NCBI GenBank assembly: GCA_013538855.1
Contig: JABXJS010000069.1
Span: 1 to 36,269 of the forward strand
Direction of reading: 5' to 3'
Source: Herpetosiphonaceae bacterium
GTDB lineage: Bacteria; Chloroflexota; Chloroflexia; Chloroflexales; Herpetosiphonaceae
DNA: 36,269 bases
Shown: one piece after another, positions 24,284 to 32,503 of the stretch
Position numbering within the stretch: the stretch's first letter is position 1
Layout of the letters: each line of letters begins with the position of its first letter
Position numbers and translations under genes: made by a program
The notes under the pieces: model-generated
Told to the model about the DNA's origin: nothing
Databases searched by the model: none
The model's input: only the letters and a program-made list of their open reading frames with translations

Positions 24284-24451
24284 GCTGCAATTTACAAAAA
24301 ACTACATCCCCTATTTAGCCCGGCTTGTGCAAACCGTTTGGGTTGTCTTGCTAGCATATACGGTAGGGAGAATTCAGCATTTCTGCTATGGCCCATAGTA
24401 TAACATTAAAACTTGGTTTAATGCAAAAGCAATTCACCCCAGCGATCAGCG

Positions 24452-25186
24452 CTAGCGCTCGACCCGATGAATCTGGCCGCGCATCTCGCCATAGAACGTC
24501 TGGCCCTTGGTGTGCAGGTTAAAGTACAGCTCGCCATGCTCGGCGATGTACTGCATACCAGCGATTGTCATCGCATCGCCAGGAATACCGGGGATCACCG
24601 GACAGCCAGAGGTAAACGCGCCGACGAGTCCGTGGCCTGCGGCGACCTCCTTCTCGATGTCCTCGTTGGTCAGCACGACAGAGAAGGAGTTATCAGCCAG
24701 CTGCTCCTGAATGTTCGTTGCCAGCGAGAAGTCAATCAAAATCGGGCCAAGCATATCGGGACGGCCGCAGTGGATATGGAACATGTTGACATCGGCGGCA
24801 TTGATGCCATCCACCTGGACATCGACATAGGCGCGGCTAAGATCGTTGGTGAAGCGGATCAGGCCATAGCCGCGCGAGTGGCGATCGTTGCGCAGCTTCG
24901 AAGGCGCGGTCGAGAGAAACTCCTTGGGCGTCAACTTAGGTGTGTTCTGCTCCTCGCCTGGCTCTTGCTGCGGGCTAAGGAATGCCTCGTACTCAAAGCC
25001 TATCGCCTGGGCCTCATCAAGATTGCGCAGCTCTGCCTTCGGAGCGGGGGCGAATGTCGGCGGCGGCGGCGCGTTCGGATCACGGGTGGGAATCGGCGTA
25101 GGGCTAGATTCAGACGCTCCACAGGCAATCAGCAGGGCTAGCACGGCAGCAACCAGAACGCCTCGGTACACAAATTTCGCAGGCAT
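24452..25186 (-). CDS. CHRD-domain lipoprotein
   Basis: This is a 244-aa lipoprotein with lipobox LIAC (Cys22), then a Pro/Ala/Thr-rich linker (25-50). The CHRD domain spans ~60-244: 'GYGLIRFTNDLSRAYVDVQVDGI', 'MFHIHCGRPDMLGPILIDF' (Cys140) and the closing 'YFNLHTKGQTFYGEMRGQI'. CHRD is an immunoglobulin-like beta domain first described in chordin and common in bacterial surface proteins. Its bacterial function is not established, and the 'HIH' strand is typical. The start is ATG 25186, with AGGAGG seven bases upstream, rather than an upstream in-frame ATG. It is probably anchored at the outer face of the cell membrane. Confidence 0.9.
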   Translation of the reverse strand: MPAKFVYRGVLVAAVLALLIACGASESSPTPIPTRDPNAPPPPTFAPAPKAELRNLDEAQAIGFEYEAFLSPQQEPGEEQNTPKLTPKEFLSTAPSKLRNDRHSRGYGLIRFTNDLSRAYVDVQVDGINAADVNMFHIHCGRPDMLGPILIDFSLATNIQEQLADNSFSVVLTNEDIEKEVAAGHGLVGAFTSGCPVIPGIPGDAMTIAGMQYIAEHGELYFNLHTKGQTFYGEMRGQIHRVER

Positions 25187-25471
25187 CGTTCGTCCTCCTA
25201 AACAAAAGAGAGCCACCTTAATCGCTTCCGCCGCTCTTCTATCCTGGTTTGACTCGAACGAATTCACTGGAGCTGCCGATACCTCTAAACAGCAGCAGCA
25301 GTGCACTCCAGCCACCAGCTGCTGCATATGCGCATGTACAAAACAGCAGACACAGCCGCACATCTGTCAGCAGCAATGGGGGCTGAAGGCAGATACAACA
25401 GGTGCTACGAGTTGGTGTAGGAAATACGCTGCTAGACTACCATACAGCGGTTCTTTTGCGCAAGAGCTACA
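25187..25471. other. 285-bp intergenic region
   Basis: No gene, repeat or clear promoter is visible here apart from the ribosome binding site of the CHRD gene at 25193-25198. Confidence 0.4.
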
Positions 25472-26254
25472 TTAGCGCACGGCATAGCGCCAGCGCCGCC
25501 ACAGGTAGCCCCAGAGCGTTGGATGACTCCACAGCCGCGAGGGGCCTGTGCCAATCGATGTAGCGGGCGGCAGCGGCTCATCAGCAAGCAGCCGCTGCAC
25601 GGCGTGCGTCAGCAGGGGCAGGCCAGCGGCCAGCTGGAGGTAGGGATAGGTCACAAAGCAGTCCGCCGCAGTCGGCGCAATGCGCGCCTGAGCGATGATC
25701 TGGCCAGTGTCGATGCCGGGATCAACGTAGTGCACCGTCACGCCGCAGCTGGCTGGCCGCCGCTCGGCCAAGGCCCAGTAGCCGCCGTGGACACCGCGAA
25801 ACTGTGGCGTGATGCCAGCATGGGTGTTGATGAAAGGCACCGCCACGCTCGCCAGCACGCGCCGGGCAATAATGCGCGTCCCATTGACAACGACCAGCGT
25901 CGGCTGATACTGCTCCAGCAGCCGCTGCGTCTCCGGCGCGTTCACCGAGGCGACCTGCGTAGTCAGATGCGGCGGCGGTGCTGTCGGGTTGAGGCCGTGC
26001 TGCGCCAGAATGTCAGCCCGCCGGGCGGCGCTACGCCGCCGGAGCAGGGGCACAAGCAGGCCCTGGAATCCAACCTGCCCTAGCACCGTCAGGCGACCAA
26101 GCGTGCGCACACGCCGCGCCAGCAGCTGGCGGTGCGGCACCGCCTCCTCAATAATCACATGCGCCACAGGCAGGCCCGCCGCCACCAGAGCGTTATAGAC
26201 CAGCGCCGTCGACTCGCCTGGCCCTGCTAGCAGCACCACAGTCGCGCTTGTCAT
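25472..26254 (-). CDS. formyltransferase-family protein
   Basis: This 260-aa protein has the formyltransferase N-terminal fold: an N-terminal beta strand 'TVVLLAGPGESTALVYNALVAAG', then 'LVVVNGTRII', the catalytic motif INTHAGITPQFRG (Asn143, His145) and 'VDPGIDTGQII' (Asp182), giving the Asn-His-Asp triad intact. It lacks the C-terminal tRNA-binding domain of methionyl-tRNA formyltransferase. Relatives formylate amino sugars or other small amines from 10-formyl-tetrahydrofolate. It overlaps the upstream polysaccharide deacetylase by four bases (ATGA), so the two are translated together. A deacetylase could expose an amine that this enzyme formylates; that link is inference. Confidence 0.85.
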   Translation of the reverse strand: MTSATVVLLAGPGESTALVYNALVAAGLPVAHVIIEEAVPHRQLLARRVRTLGRLTVLGQVGFQGLLVPLLRRRSAARRADILAQHGLNPTAPPPHLTTQVASVNAPETQRLLEQYQPTLVVVNGTRIIARRVLASVAVPFINTHAGITPQFRGVHGGYWALAERRPASCGVTVHYVDPGIDTGQIIAQARIAPTAADCFVTYPYLQLAAGLPLLTHAVQRLLADEPLPPATSIGTGPSRLWSHPTLWGYLWRRWRYAVR

Positions 26255-27228
26255 GCATGCACCTCGCCTAGCTCGGCAACCTCGCGCATCGAGCAGCTGC
26301 GCATCCCATAGCGTGAGCGCAGCTCCGCGAAGCGCTGGACAACTGCCTCCAGCACGGCCATATTTTCGGCCAGCTGCTGGCCAAAGTTATGCGGATGCCA
26401 CCACAGATGAAAGATACGCCTGCGCCGGGCGGCCACCTCCAGCGCCTTGGTGATGCGCCGCAGACGCAGCGGCTCTAGATAGCGCAGGCGCTGGCTGAAC
26501 GGCCGTAAAAACCGGCTCGATCGCACATCCACCAGCCCTGCCTCAGCCTGCGGCAGCGCATAGGTGTGTGAGCCAGCCAGCGGCAGATAGGCATCGATCA
26601 GGCGCAGCAGCCGCCGCCCCCGATGATCGCGCCGATCAGCAACCGGGCGGTAAAACCAGGCGCGCTCGGTGCCGCGGTAGGCGCGCAGGCCCGCTGCCGC
26701 ACAGTGCGACAGGTAGGATCGATTAACCTGATTGCGCGGAAACACAATGCTTGTCAGCGGGCCATACGCAGCGAGCGCCTGCGCCTGCGCCGCCATATCG
26801 GCCTGAAACGCCTGCGCCGTCTGGCCTGGCTCCAGGCAGTAGTAGTGCGCAAAGGTGTGCGACGCGATCTCCTGGTGCGGCGTGGCAGCGATCTGGTGCA
26901 GCAGCGAGGGCGCGAAATGGAACGGATCGGCGGCCTCACTGTCGCCGAGCGTCGCCACATCAGGGTAGGGTGATAGATTCGCGTCGGCGTAGTGCGGCAG
27001 CTCAGCGGGCTGCAGCGCCTGCAGCTCAGCGCGACCGGCGGCGGCCAGCATGCCCACGCTGGCCCAGGTGGCGTGCAGCTCATAGCGCCGAAACAGCTCT
27101 AGCAGCGCTGGAACAGCCTGGCGCACGCCGAGCAGGTGCTCGCGATAGCTGGCCACCGAGCGCCGGTCGCGCACGCCCCAGTGCAGCTCAAAGTCCAGCG
27201 AGATAACCAATAGCCCTGGCTGTTGCAT
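26251..27228 (-). CDS. polysaccharide deacetylase family (NodB-like)
   Basis: This 325-aa protein has a NodB-type deacetylase core. The catalytic/metal Asp12 is in 'ISLDFELHWG', the metal pair is His124/His128 in 'SHTFAHYYC', and 'VFPRNQVNRSYL' (162-173) and 'HLWWHPHNFG' near the C-terminus complete the active site. The ATG at 27228 has GGAG four bases before it; a longer frame would need GTG 27261, which has no Shine-Dalgarno sequence. Such enzymes remove N-acetyl groups from cell-surface glycans or from glycan precursors. There is no signal peptide, so a cytosolic sugar substrate is more likely. It is translationally coupled to the formyltransferase gene. Confidence 0.88.
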   Translation of the reverse strand: MQQPGLLVISLDFELHWGVRDRRSVASYREHLLGVRQAVPALLELFRRYELHATWASVGMLAAAGRAELQALQPAELPHYADANLSPYPDVATLGDSEAADPFHFAPSLLHQIAATPHQEIASHTFAHYYCLEPGQTAQAFQADMAAQAQALAAYGPLTSIVFPRNQVNRSYLSHCAAAGLRAYRGTERAWFYRPVADRRDHRGRRLLRLIDAYLPLAGSHTYALPQAEAGLVDVRSSRFLRPFSQRLRYLEPLRLRRITKALEVAARRRRIFHLWWHPHNFGQQLAENMAVLEAVVQRFAELRSRYGMRSCSMREVAELGEVHA

Positions 27229-27379
27229 CACGCTCCATTTCTCGTGCCGATCTTCCAGCACAGCTATACCTTGATCAAGCCCGCATTATAGCGCCAAAAG
27301 CGCTAGCGCAGGCGTCCACGCCACGCGCATGCCTGGATGCGCACACAATACAGCACGATAGTCTGTTCTGATGACGCTG

Positions 27380-28474
27380 CTAGCTTGACTGGCGGTACGC
27401 CTGCAGCGTCGTCAGCAGCACGGCCCAGGCGTCTGCTGCTGCGCCGCTGAGGCGTGCGCCCGCCGCCTGCACTGGCTCGCCAGCGAGCGCCCGCTGCGCG
27501 GCGGCGACAAACGGCTGAAACTGCGGATCGTCGGCGACCTGGCTGAGCTGGGCGGACACCGCCTGCTGGGCCGCAGCGTCGCCATGCAGGGCCAGTGCCA
27601 ATGGCGAAACGAGCGCTGCGAGCGTCTCCAGCACCGCCGTGCGGCGCAGCTCGGCGATGCCAGCGAGCGCCTGCTGCCACAGCCCCGTGAAGGCTGGCGA
27701 GAGGTCCACAGCCAAACCGCTCGCGTCACCATCGGCCTCGATGAGCGCGATCAGCGCATTGAAGAAGGCGGTCGCCCGTGGCCGCCCCTGGAGCTGCGGC
27801 AGCCAGCTATCGCGCAGCCCAGCGAGCCACTCGTCGCGCTGCGCGGCGGCGGAGCCGTGGACCGCGATGGTGTTGAGCACCGCCTCCTCGAGCATGTCAG
27901 GGTTGAGCGCATCGGTCTCGAAGAACAGCACCACCTGCGCCCAAGCCTGCGCGCTCGGCCCGCTGAGCTGATCGAGCAGCGCCCGTGGCTCGGCCCCAAA
28001 CAGGGCCTGCTGCGCCGCGCCGACGAAGGCGTTGATCTCGGGGTTGTCCGTCGGCATGGTCTGGAGGCGATTAACCAGCGCCAGCCGCTCGGTGGTGCCG
28101 CCGAGCAGCGCCTGGACAGTCGGGACGATCAGCTCGGCAACCGGATGCTCCTCCGGCAGCAGCTCGTCTATGGCTGCCTCGAGCGCGGCCGGGTCGTCCA
28201 GCAGCTCTAGAATTAAGCTGATAATCGCCTGGTCGGTCGCATCGAGGTCGCGCTCGGCGTCCAGCAGCACAGCAGCATCGCGCTCGCCGGCGAGCAGCGC
28301 GTGCAGCGCGGCGGCCAGCGCCTGCCAGTCGGCGGCGTCGGCATTGGCATCGAGCCACTGCACGGCGGCGGCGCGCATCTGGGCCAGGCCCGTGCAGGCC
28401 AGCGCCATGATCACCGCCAGCTGCTTGAGCTGCGCGTCAAGCGCCTGATCATCGGGGCCAGTATCGTCAAGCAT
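27380..28474 (-). CDS. hypothetical alpha-helical repeat protein
   Basis: This is a 364-aa, Ala/Leu-rich, acidic protein without a signal peptide or membrane segments. The ATG at 28474 is chosen because GGAG lies eight bases upstream; earlier in-frame ATGs (28498, 28507) have no such site. Two segments are clearly related: residues ~143-182 (DNPEINAFVGAAQQALFG...LSGPSAQAWAQVV) and ~315-354 (DDPQFQPFVAAAQRALAG...LSGAAADAWAVLL). A weaker third copy is near 93-127. I recognise no family; helical-repeat proteins of this kind usually mediate protein contacts. It is divergent from the serine hydrolase gene. Confidence 0.75.
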   Translation of the reverse strand: MLDDTGPDDQALDAQLKQLAVIMALACTGLAQMRAAAVQWLDANADAADWQALAAALHALLAGERDAAVLLDAERDLDATDQAIISLILELLDDPAALEAAIDELLPEEHPVAELIVPTVQALLGGTTERLALVNRLQTMPTDNPEINAFVGAAQQALFGAEPRALLDQLSGPSAQAWAQVVLFFETDALNPDMLEEAVLNTIAVHGSAAAQRDEWLAGLRDSWLPQLQGRPRATAFFNALIALIEADGDASGLAVDLSPAFTGLWQQALAGIAELRRTAVLETLAALVSPLALALHGDAAAQQAVSAQLSQVADDPQFQPFVAAAQRALAGEPVQAAGARLSGAAADAWAVLLTTLQAYRQSS

Positions 28475-28648
28475 AGGGTGCTCCAATTCGTCGTACATAG
28501 GCAACATTAAGCTGACTGTAGCACGCAGCAAGAATCGGCGCAAGGCGGGCCAGGCGTTTCCCCAAGCAGCGCCCAGCCGACAGCGGTGACAGAACAGCAG
28601 ATTCGCTCTATGATGGCTGGCGTTTGGTGCGTAAGAGGAGCACGATCT

Positions 28649-29740
28649 ATGAAGCGAGCATGGCGCTGGGTATTGCTGGGGCTGGTCGGACTGCTGGTGC
28701 TTGGTGGATGCGGGCGTATGCGCACGCCAGCTGCCGCGCCGGTGGCCACACTAGCAGCGGGGATGGGCACGCAGGACTTTGGCGCGCTCGACAGCGTGAT
28801 TGAGCAGGCGCTGGCCGAGCACGGCTGGCGCGGGGCGGGCATTTTGATTATGCAGGGCGACACCGTGCTGCACGAGCAGTACTTCGGTGCCTACAGCGCA
28901 GCGACGGTCATCCCGATCGCCTCCGGCTCGAAGTGGCTGGCGGCGGCGACGATCATGACGCTGGTCGATGCCGGCAAGCTACAGCTCGACGATCCGGTGA
29001 GCATGTATCTGCCGGAGTTCAGCGGCCAGCCGGGGCAGATGACGCTGCGCCAGCTGCTGTCGCACACTTCGGGCATGGTCGGCAAGGATGGCGTGAACCT
29101 GCCGCCGGAGCAGGCCTGCCTCGGCGACCGGCGCACGACGCTGGCCGCCTGCGTGGAGCAGCTGCGCCAGGTGCCGCTGGAGGCCGCGCCAGGCACGCAG
29201 TTCGACTACAGCGGCGCAGGCTTTCAGGTGGCCGGGCGCATGGCCGAGGTCTCCGCAGGCCAGAGCTGGGCCGATATTTTCGAGCAGCGCATGGCCGCGC
29301 CGCTGGGCATGACCAGCACAACATTTGGGCGCGGTGACAACCCGCGCATTGCTGGCGGCGTCAGCACCAGCATGCACGACTACGCCCAGTTCCTGCGCAT
29401 GCTGCTGCACAGCGGCACGCTCGACGGCCAGCAGGTGCTTGCGCCCGCCAGCGTCGCCGAGATGGAGCGCGACCAGACCAACGGCGTGCCGATCTTTTAC
29501 TCGCCGCAGACCAAGTATGGCGGCCCCGAGCTGCGCTATGGCCTGGGAGTGTGGCGCACCCGTGTCGACAGCGTCGGCAATGCGCTGGAGGTCAGCAGCC
29601 CTGGCGCGTTTGGCTTCACGCCTTGGATCGACCGCGAGCACAATCTGCTAGGCATCCTCATGGTCGTCGACCAAGGCCCGCGCGTCTATCCAGTCGCCGA
29701 GCAGCTCAAGCAGCTTACACGCACGCTTGTAGAGCAGTAG
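28649..29740 (+). CDS. serine hydrolase lipoprotein (beta-lactamase/PBP4*-like)
   Basis: This 363-aa lipoprotein has lipobox LGGC (Cys21). The beta-lactamase class C fold has the nucleophile motif SGSK (Ser92, Lys95), the second motif as YSG (Tyr187) in place of YxN, and 'QLLSHTSGM' (135-143), which is typical of the family. The KTG motif is replaced by a 'SPGAFGF' segment. This pattern is usual for esterases and peptidases of the family and argues against true beta-lactamase activity. The start is ATG 28649 with AGAGGAG at 28634-28640. It converges on the deaminase-like gene, with a GC-rich hairpin between the two stops. Confidence 0.9.
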   Translation: MKRAWRWVLLGLVGLLVLGGCGRMRTPAAAPVATLAAGMGTQDFGALDSVIEQALAEHGWRGAGILIMQGDTVLHEQYFGAYSAATVIPIASGSKWLAAATIMTLVDAGKLQLDDPVSMYLPEFSGQPGQMTLRQLLSHTSGMVGKDGVNLPPEQACLGDRRTTLAACVEQLRQVPLEAAPGTQFDYSGAGFQVAGRMAEVSAGQSWADIFEQRMAAPLGMTSTTFGRGDNPRIAGGVSTSMHDYAQFLRMLLHSGTLDGQQVLAPASVAEMERDQTNGVPIFYSPQTKYGGPELRYGLGVWRTRVDSVGNALEVSSPGAFGFTPWIDREHNLLGILMVVDQGPRVYPVAEQLKQLTRTLVEQ

Positions 29741-29793
29741 GCGGCTCGCTCAGCACTGCTCTGCGCGAGCAAGCAGACTAGAGCGCTGGCTGG

Positions 29794-29826
29794 AGGCGCT
29801 GGCCGCGTGTATAGCGGCCAGCGCCT
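29794..29826. terminator. hairpin between convergent genes
   Basis: A 13-bp stem (29794-29806 with 29814-29826) with a 7-base loop lies between the serine hydrolase stop and the stop of the deaminase-like gene. It can act for both strands. No T-run follows. Confidence 0.7.
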
Positions 29827-29843
29827 GAGCACATAGGCCCTAA

Positions 29844-30824
29844 CTAGAGCTTTTGCATCTGCCAGCCAGCGCTCTTCAGCTGCTCAAGGCCCTTGAGACT
29901 TTGGGCAAAGACTTGTTTTTGATGCTCTTGGGGGGTGTTATCCTGGCCCTGCCAGATCAAGCTGTAGCCTAAGAAGCACTGCACACCAGAAAAGAGCTTT
30001 GGCAGATCCGCCAGGGTTCCACTACAGTTATGCACCGCAGAGTGGCCGTAGGCGGTGTAGTTGCTACAGGGTGAGTAGAGGCTAAAGACATAGACTGCGT
30101 CGGGCTGCACCTTTTGAATGGCCTCGCCTAGATCGCCAAACATTTTTTCCTCGGCGTGGCTGTCGATCGAGTATGTATACTTCTGCGATAGCCCGATAAC
30201 CTGGTCGCCTTTGCGCAAAAAAAAACGTGCAACTTGGTTTGGCTCGAAGGTCAGATTCGCAAATATACTGAGGTACTCAAGCGGATGAAGCTCGGGGGCC
30301 TTGTTGGCTGCCTGCTGCTGTGGCTCGACAACCTGCATGTTCTCCTGCTCTTGCTTGTTGAGGTTGACTTCTTTTTGATCCTCCTCGTCGCTCGACACAA
30401 TCGGGTCTTCTGTCTCGGTTAGGTCGATCACCTGCGGACTTGGCTGCTGCGCCATCTGTGGCTGCGCAGCGGTGAAGGTGAGCTTTGAGTGCGTGTGGTA
30501 GGTGATCAACTGCTTGAGCTCATCGAGCGTTAGGCGCTCATACTTATTGCCCTTCGGCTTCACGCGCCCGCCTTGATTCCGGCGCAGCTGCTCTTGCTTG
30601 AGCCATTTCAGCTGATAGTTATCCCACTGATCAATAATCACGCGCTGCAGGAGCGCGCCCACCGTGCGATTGCCAAGCGTGCGCTGGAGCTGCTGGATCG
30701 CCTGTGGTGTGGCGCGGTCAAGCGGCAAGCGCAGAGGTTCGCTGGCGATAGCTGCTGGCGCACGAGGGGCGAGCCGCTGCGGATCAAGCGCCGAGCGGCG
30801 CTGGTTCTGGTGTCGAGTGGGCAT
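29844..30824 (-). CDS. putative deaminase-fold toxin/effector
   Basis: This is a 326-aa protein. The ATG at 30824 has GGAGG five bases upstream; the GTG at 30830 overlaps that site. Residues 46-61 read LQRTLGNRTVGALLQR, a segment I know from the N-termini of DUF4157-type and contractile-injection-associated toxins. Residues ~62-180 are a charged, Gln-rich linker containing VIDLTETED (132-140) and SSDEED (144-149). The C-terminal domain (~183-326) has HAE (223-225), PC (252-253) and a further Cys267, the zinc/catalytic layout of the cytidine-deaminase superfamily, but with PC-x13-C instead of PCxxC. The gene is visibly less GC-rich than its neighbours and holds a run of nine A/T bases (codons for FFL, ~201-203). 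No immunity gene is adjacent. The deaminase call is from motifs only. Confidence 0.6.
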   Translation of the reverse strand: MPTRHQNQRRSALDPQRLAPRAPAAIASEPLRLPLDRATPQAIQQLQRTLGNRTVGALLQRVIIDQWDNYQLKWLKQEQLRRNQGGRVKPKGNKYERLTLDELKQLITYHTHSKLTFTAAQPQMAQQPSPQVIDLTETEDPIVSSDEEDQKEVNLNKQEQENMQVVEPQQQAANKAPELHPLEYLSIFANLTFEPNQVARFFLRKGDQVIGLSQKYTYSIDSHAEEKMFGDLGEAIQKVQPDAVYVFSLYSPCSNYTAYGHSAVHNCSGTLADLPKLFSGVQCFLGYSLIWQGQDNTPQEHQKQVFAQSLKGLEQLKSAGWQMQKL

Positions 30825-31018
30825 AATCACCTCCAGCTAGGCCAACACAGGCACAAACAAGCGTGGAGAAACGTGAACAGGTGGCTCAACGCTATCCTAC
30901 GCTAGCCAGCAATGCGATGTCAATCTCATGCAATCAATGGCGTACAAAACGAGTGCTTGTAGCGCAGCGAGCAACTTGCTAGAATGCGCACATGACATTC
31001 TTGTGCCAAGGAGGTTCT

Positions 31019-31411
31019 ATGAGCACAGCCCATGCGCTTGCGCCGGGCAGCAAGACCCTGCCGACCTGGGTCGCCGACCTGTTCGCCAGCATCGACGCCA
31101 AAGACACCGCCGCATTTGTCGCATTCTTGACCGACGACTGCACGCTACAGTTTGGCAATGCGCCGCTCGTCAACGGCAAAGCGGCCATCTATGCGACGAT
31201 CAGCGGCTTTTTCAGCGCCATCAAAAGCCTGCGCCACCACGATCTAGAGGCATGGGTCACGCCCGACGCCACCATCTGCAGCGGCACCGTGACCTACACG
31301 CGCCACGACGACACCACGCTCAGCGTGCCCTTCGCCAATATTCTGCGCGGCGACGGCACGCTGATTCATCACTACGCCATCTACATCAACGACTCGGCGC
31401 TGTTTGGCTAG
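31019..31411 (+). CDS. NTF2-like (SnoaL-type) protein
   Basis: This 130-aa protein has the cone-shaped NTF2 fold pattern: 'WVADLFASIDAKDTAAFVAFLTDDCTLQFGNAPLVNGKAAIYATISGFFSAI', then 'HHDLEAWVTPDATICSGTVTYTRHDD' and 'VPFANILRGDGTLIHHYAIYIND'. Family members are small enzymes (isomerases, hydrolases, polyketide cyclases) or binding proteins; the ligand here is unknown. AAGGAGG lies upstream of ATG 31019. The WD40 gene follows on the same strand after 98 bp. The gene is divergent from the deaminase-like gene. Confidence 0.85.
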   Translation: MSTAHALAPGSKTLPTWVADLFASIDAKDTAAFVAFLTDDCTLQFGNAPLVNGKAAIYATISGFFSAIKSLRHHDLEAWVTPDATICSGTVTYTRHDDTTLSVPFANILRGDGTLIHHYAIYINDSALFG

Positions 31412-31509
31412 CCACCTGCGCCAACCTGGCCGCCGCCCATAGCAGCTTGAGCGCTGCGCTGGCCATGGATCAGCGCACGCTCCCCTTTCACATCGCAGCA
31501 GGAGCACCA

Positions 31510-32445
31510 ATGCCACGGCCACAGCGCAGCTACCTCAGCCCAACGCCAGCCAGCGTCCTCCAGCCAGCCCAGCAGCTGAGCGGCCACAGCGCTGTGGTGC
31601 GCGCCCTGGCCTGGAGCCACGACAGCGCACTGCTGCTCAGCGGCGGCAAGGATCGCACGCTGATCGTCTGGCGTCCAGCCGAGTCCGAGCAACCGCTGCA
31701 GCGCCAGCGCTTCCCTGGCTGGGTCGCCAGCCTGGCCTGGGGCGCGCACGAGTGGGTCGCCGTCGGCTGCTCGGACGGACACGTGTACCGCTGGTCGCCT
31801 GCGGGCACCGAGCGCGCCGATCGGCCGCTGATCGATCAGCAACAGTTGGTCAGCGATCTTGCGTGGCTTGATGCTGATCATCTCATCAGCGCTGGCGCTG
31901 GCACAGCCGCCATCTGGCACACTGCCAGCGGCACATGTGTGCACACGCTCGCTGGGCACCGAGGGCGGGTCACCAGCATCGCTGTCAGCGCCGCCCTTGG
32001 CCTGATCGCCAGCGCCGCCGAGGAGGAGACCGTGCGCGTGTGGGAGAGCGCCAGCGGCGCGCTGCTGCACACATTCAAGCCGCACGAGTGGTACATATCA
32101 AGCGTGGCCTGGCACCCAACGAGGCCATGGCTGACCAGCGGCAGTCTTGATGAGATGATCCACATCATCGACTATCCAACGGGCGCGCTCGTGCAGCGCT
32201 GTGGCCACGTGCCCGACTGGGTGCGCTGCCTGGACTGGCATCCCTCTGGCGACTGGCTCGTCTGTGGCTGCAAAAATGGCGCGCTCTGGCTGTGGCGGCG
32301 TGAGGGCGCGCAGCTTGTGTGCCACGGCACGCTGCAAGCACATCAGCGCAATATCCTGGCGCTCCAGTGGAGCCACGACGGCCGCTGGCTGGCCAGCGCC
32401 AGCGAGGACCGCAGCGTGCGCGTGTGGGCATTTGCACCAGACTAG
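31510..32445 (+). CDS. stand-alone seven-blade WD40 protein
   Basis: This 311-aa protein consists almost wholly of seven WD40 repeats, enough for one beta-propeller. Each blade ends in a W-D-like dipeptide (IVW, YRW, AIW, RVW, HIID, WLW, RVW) and several have the GH start ('LSGHSAVVRALAW', 'LAGHRGRVTSIAV'). The ATG at 31510 has AGGAG at 31499-31503; the frame upstream overlaps the NTF2-like gene out of phase and is not coding. There is no signal peptide, so it is cytosolic, probably a protein-interaction scaffold. WD40 proteins are commoner in eukaryotes but also occur in Chloroflexota and cyanobacteria. Confidence 0.9.
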   Translation: MPRPQRSYLSPTPASVLQPAQQLSGHSAVVRALAWSHDSALLLSGGKDRTLIVWRPAESEQPLQRQRFPGWVASLAWGAHEWVAVGCSDGHVYRWSPAGTERADRPLIDQQQLVSDLAWLDADHLISAGAGTAAIWHTASGTCVHTLAGHRGRVTSIAVSAALGLIASAAEEETVRVWESASGALLHTFKPHEWYISSVAWHPTRPWLTSGSLDEMIHIIDYPTGALVQRCGHVPDWVRCLDWHPSGDWLVCGCKNGALWLWRREGAQLVCHGTLQAHQRNILALQWSHDGRWLASASEDRSVRVWAFAPD

Positions 32446-32503
32446 CCGCTGCTGGAACAACGCCAAAGCTGTCAGCGCTGCAACCGAAGCTACTTGCCGC
32501 GCG

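Noticed and set aside
28649-29740. True class C beta-lactamase
   Set aside because: The YxN motif is YSG and KTG is missing, which fits an esterase or peptidase-like relative better.
30928-31509. N-terminal extension of the WD40 protein
   Set aside because: It overlaps the NTF2-like gene in another frame and is arginine/histidine-rich shadow sequence.
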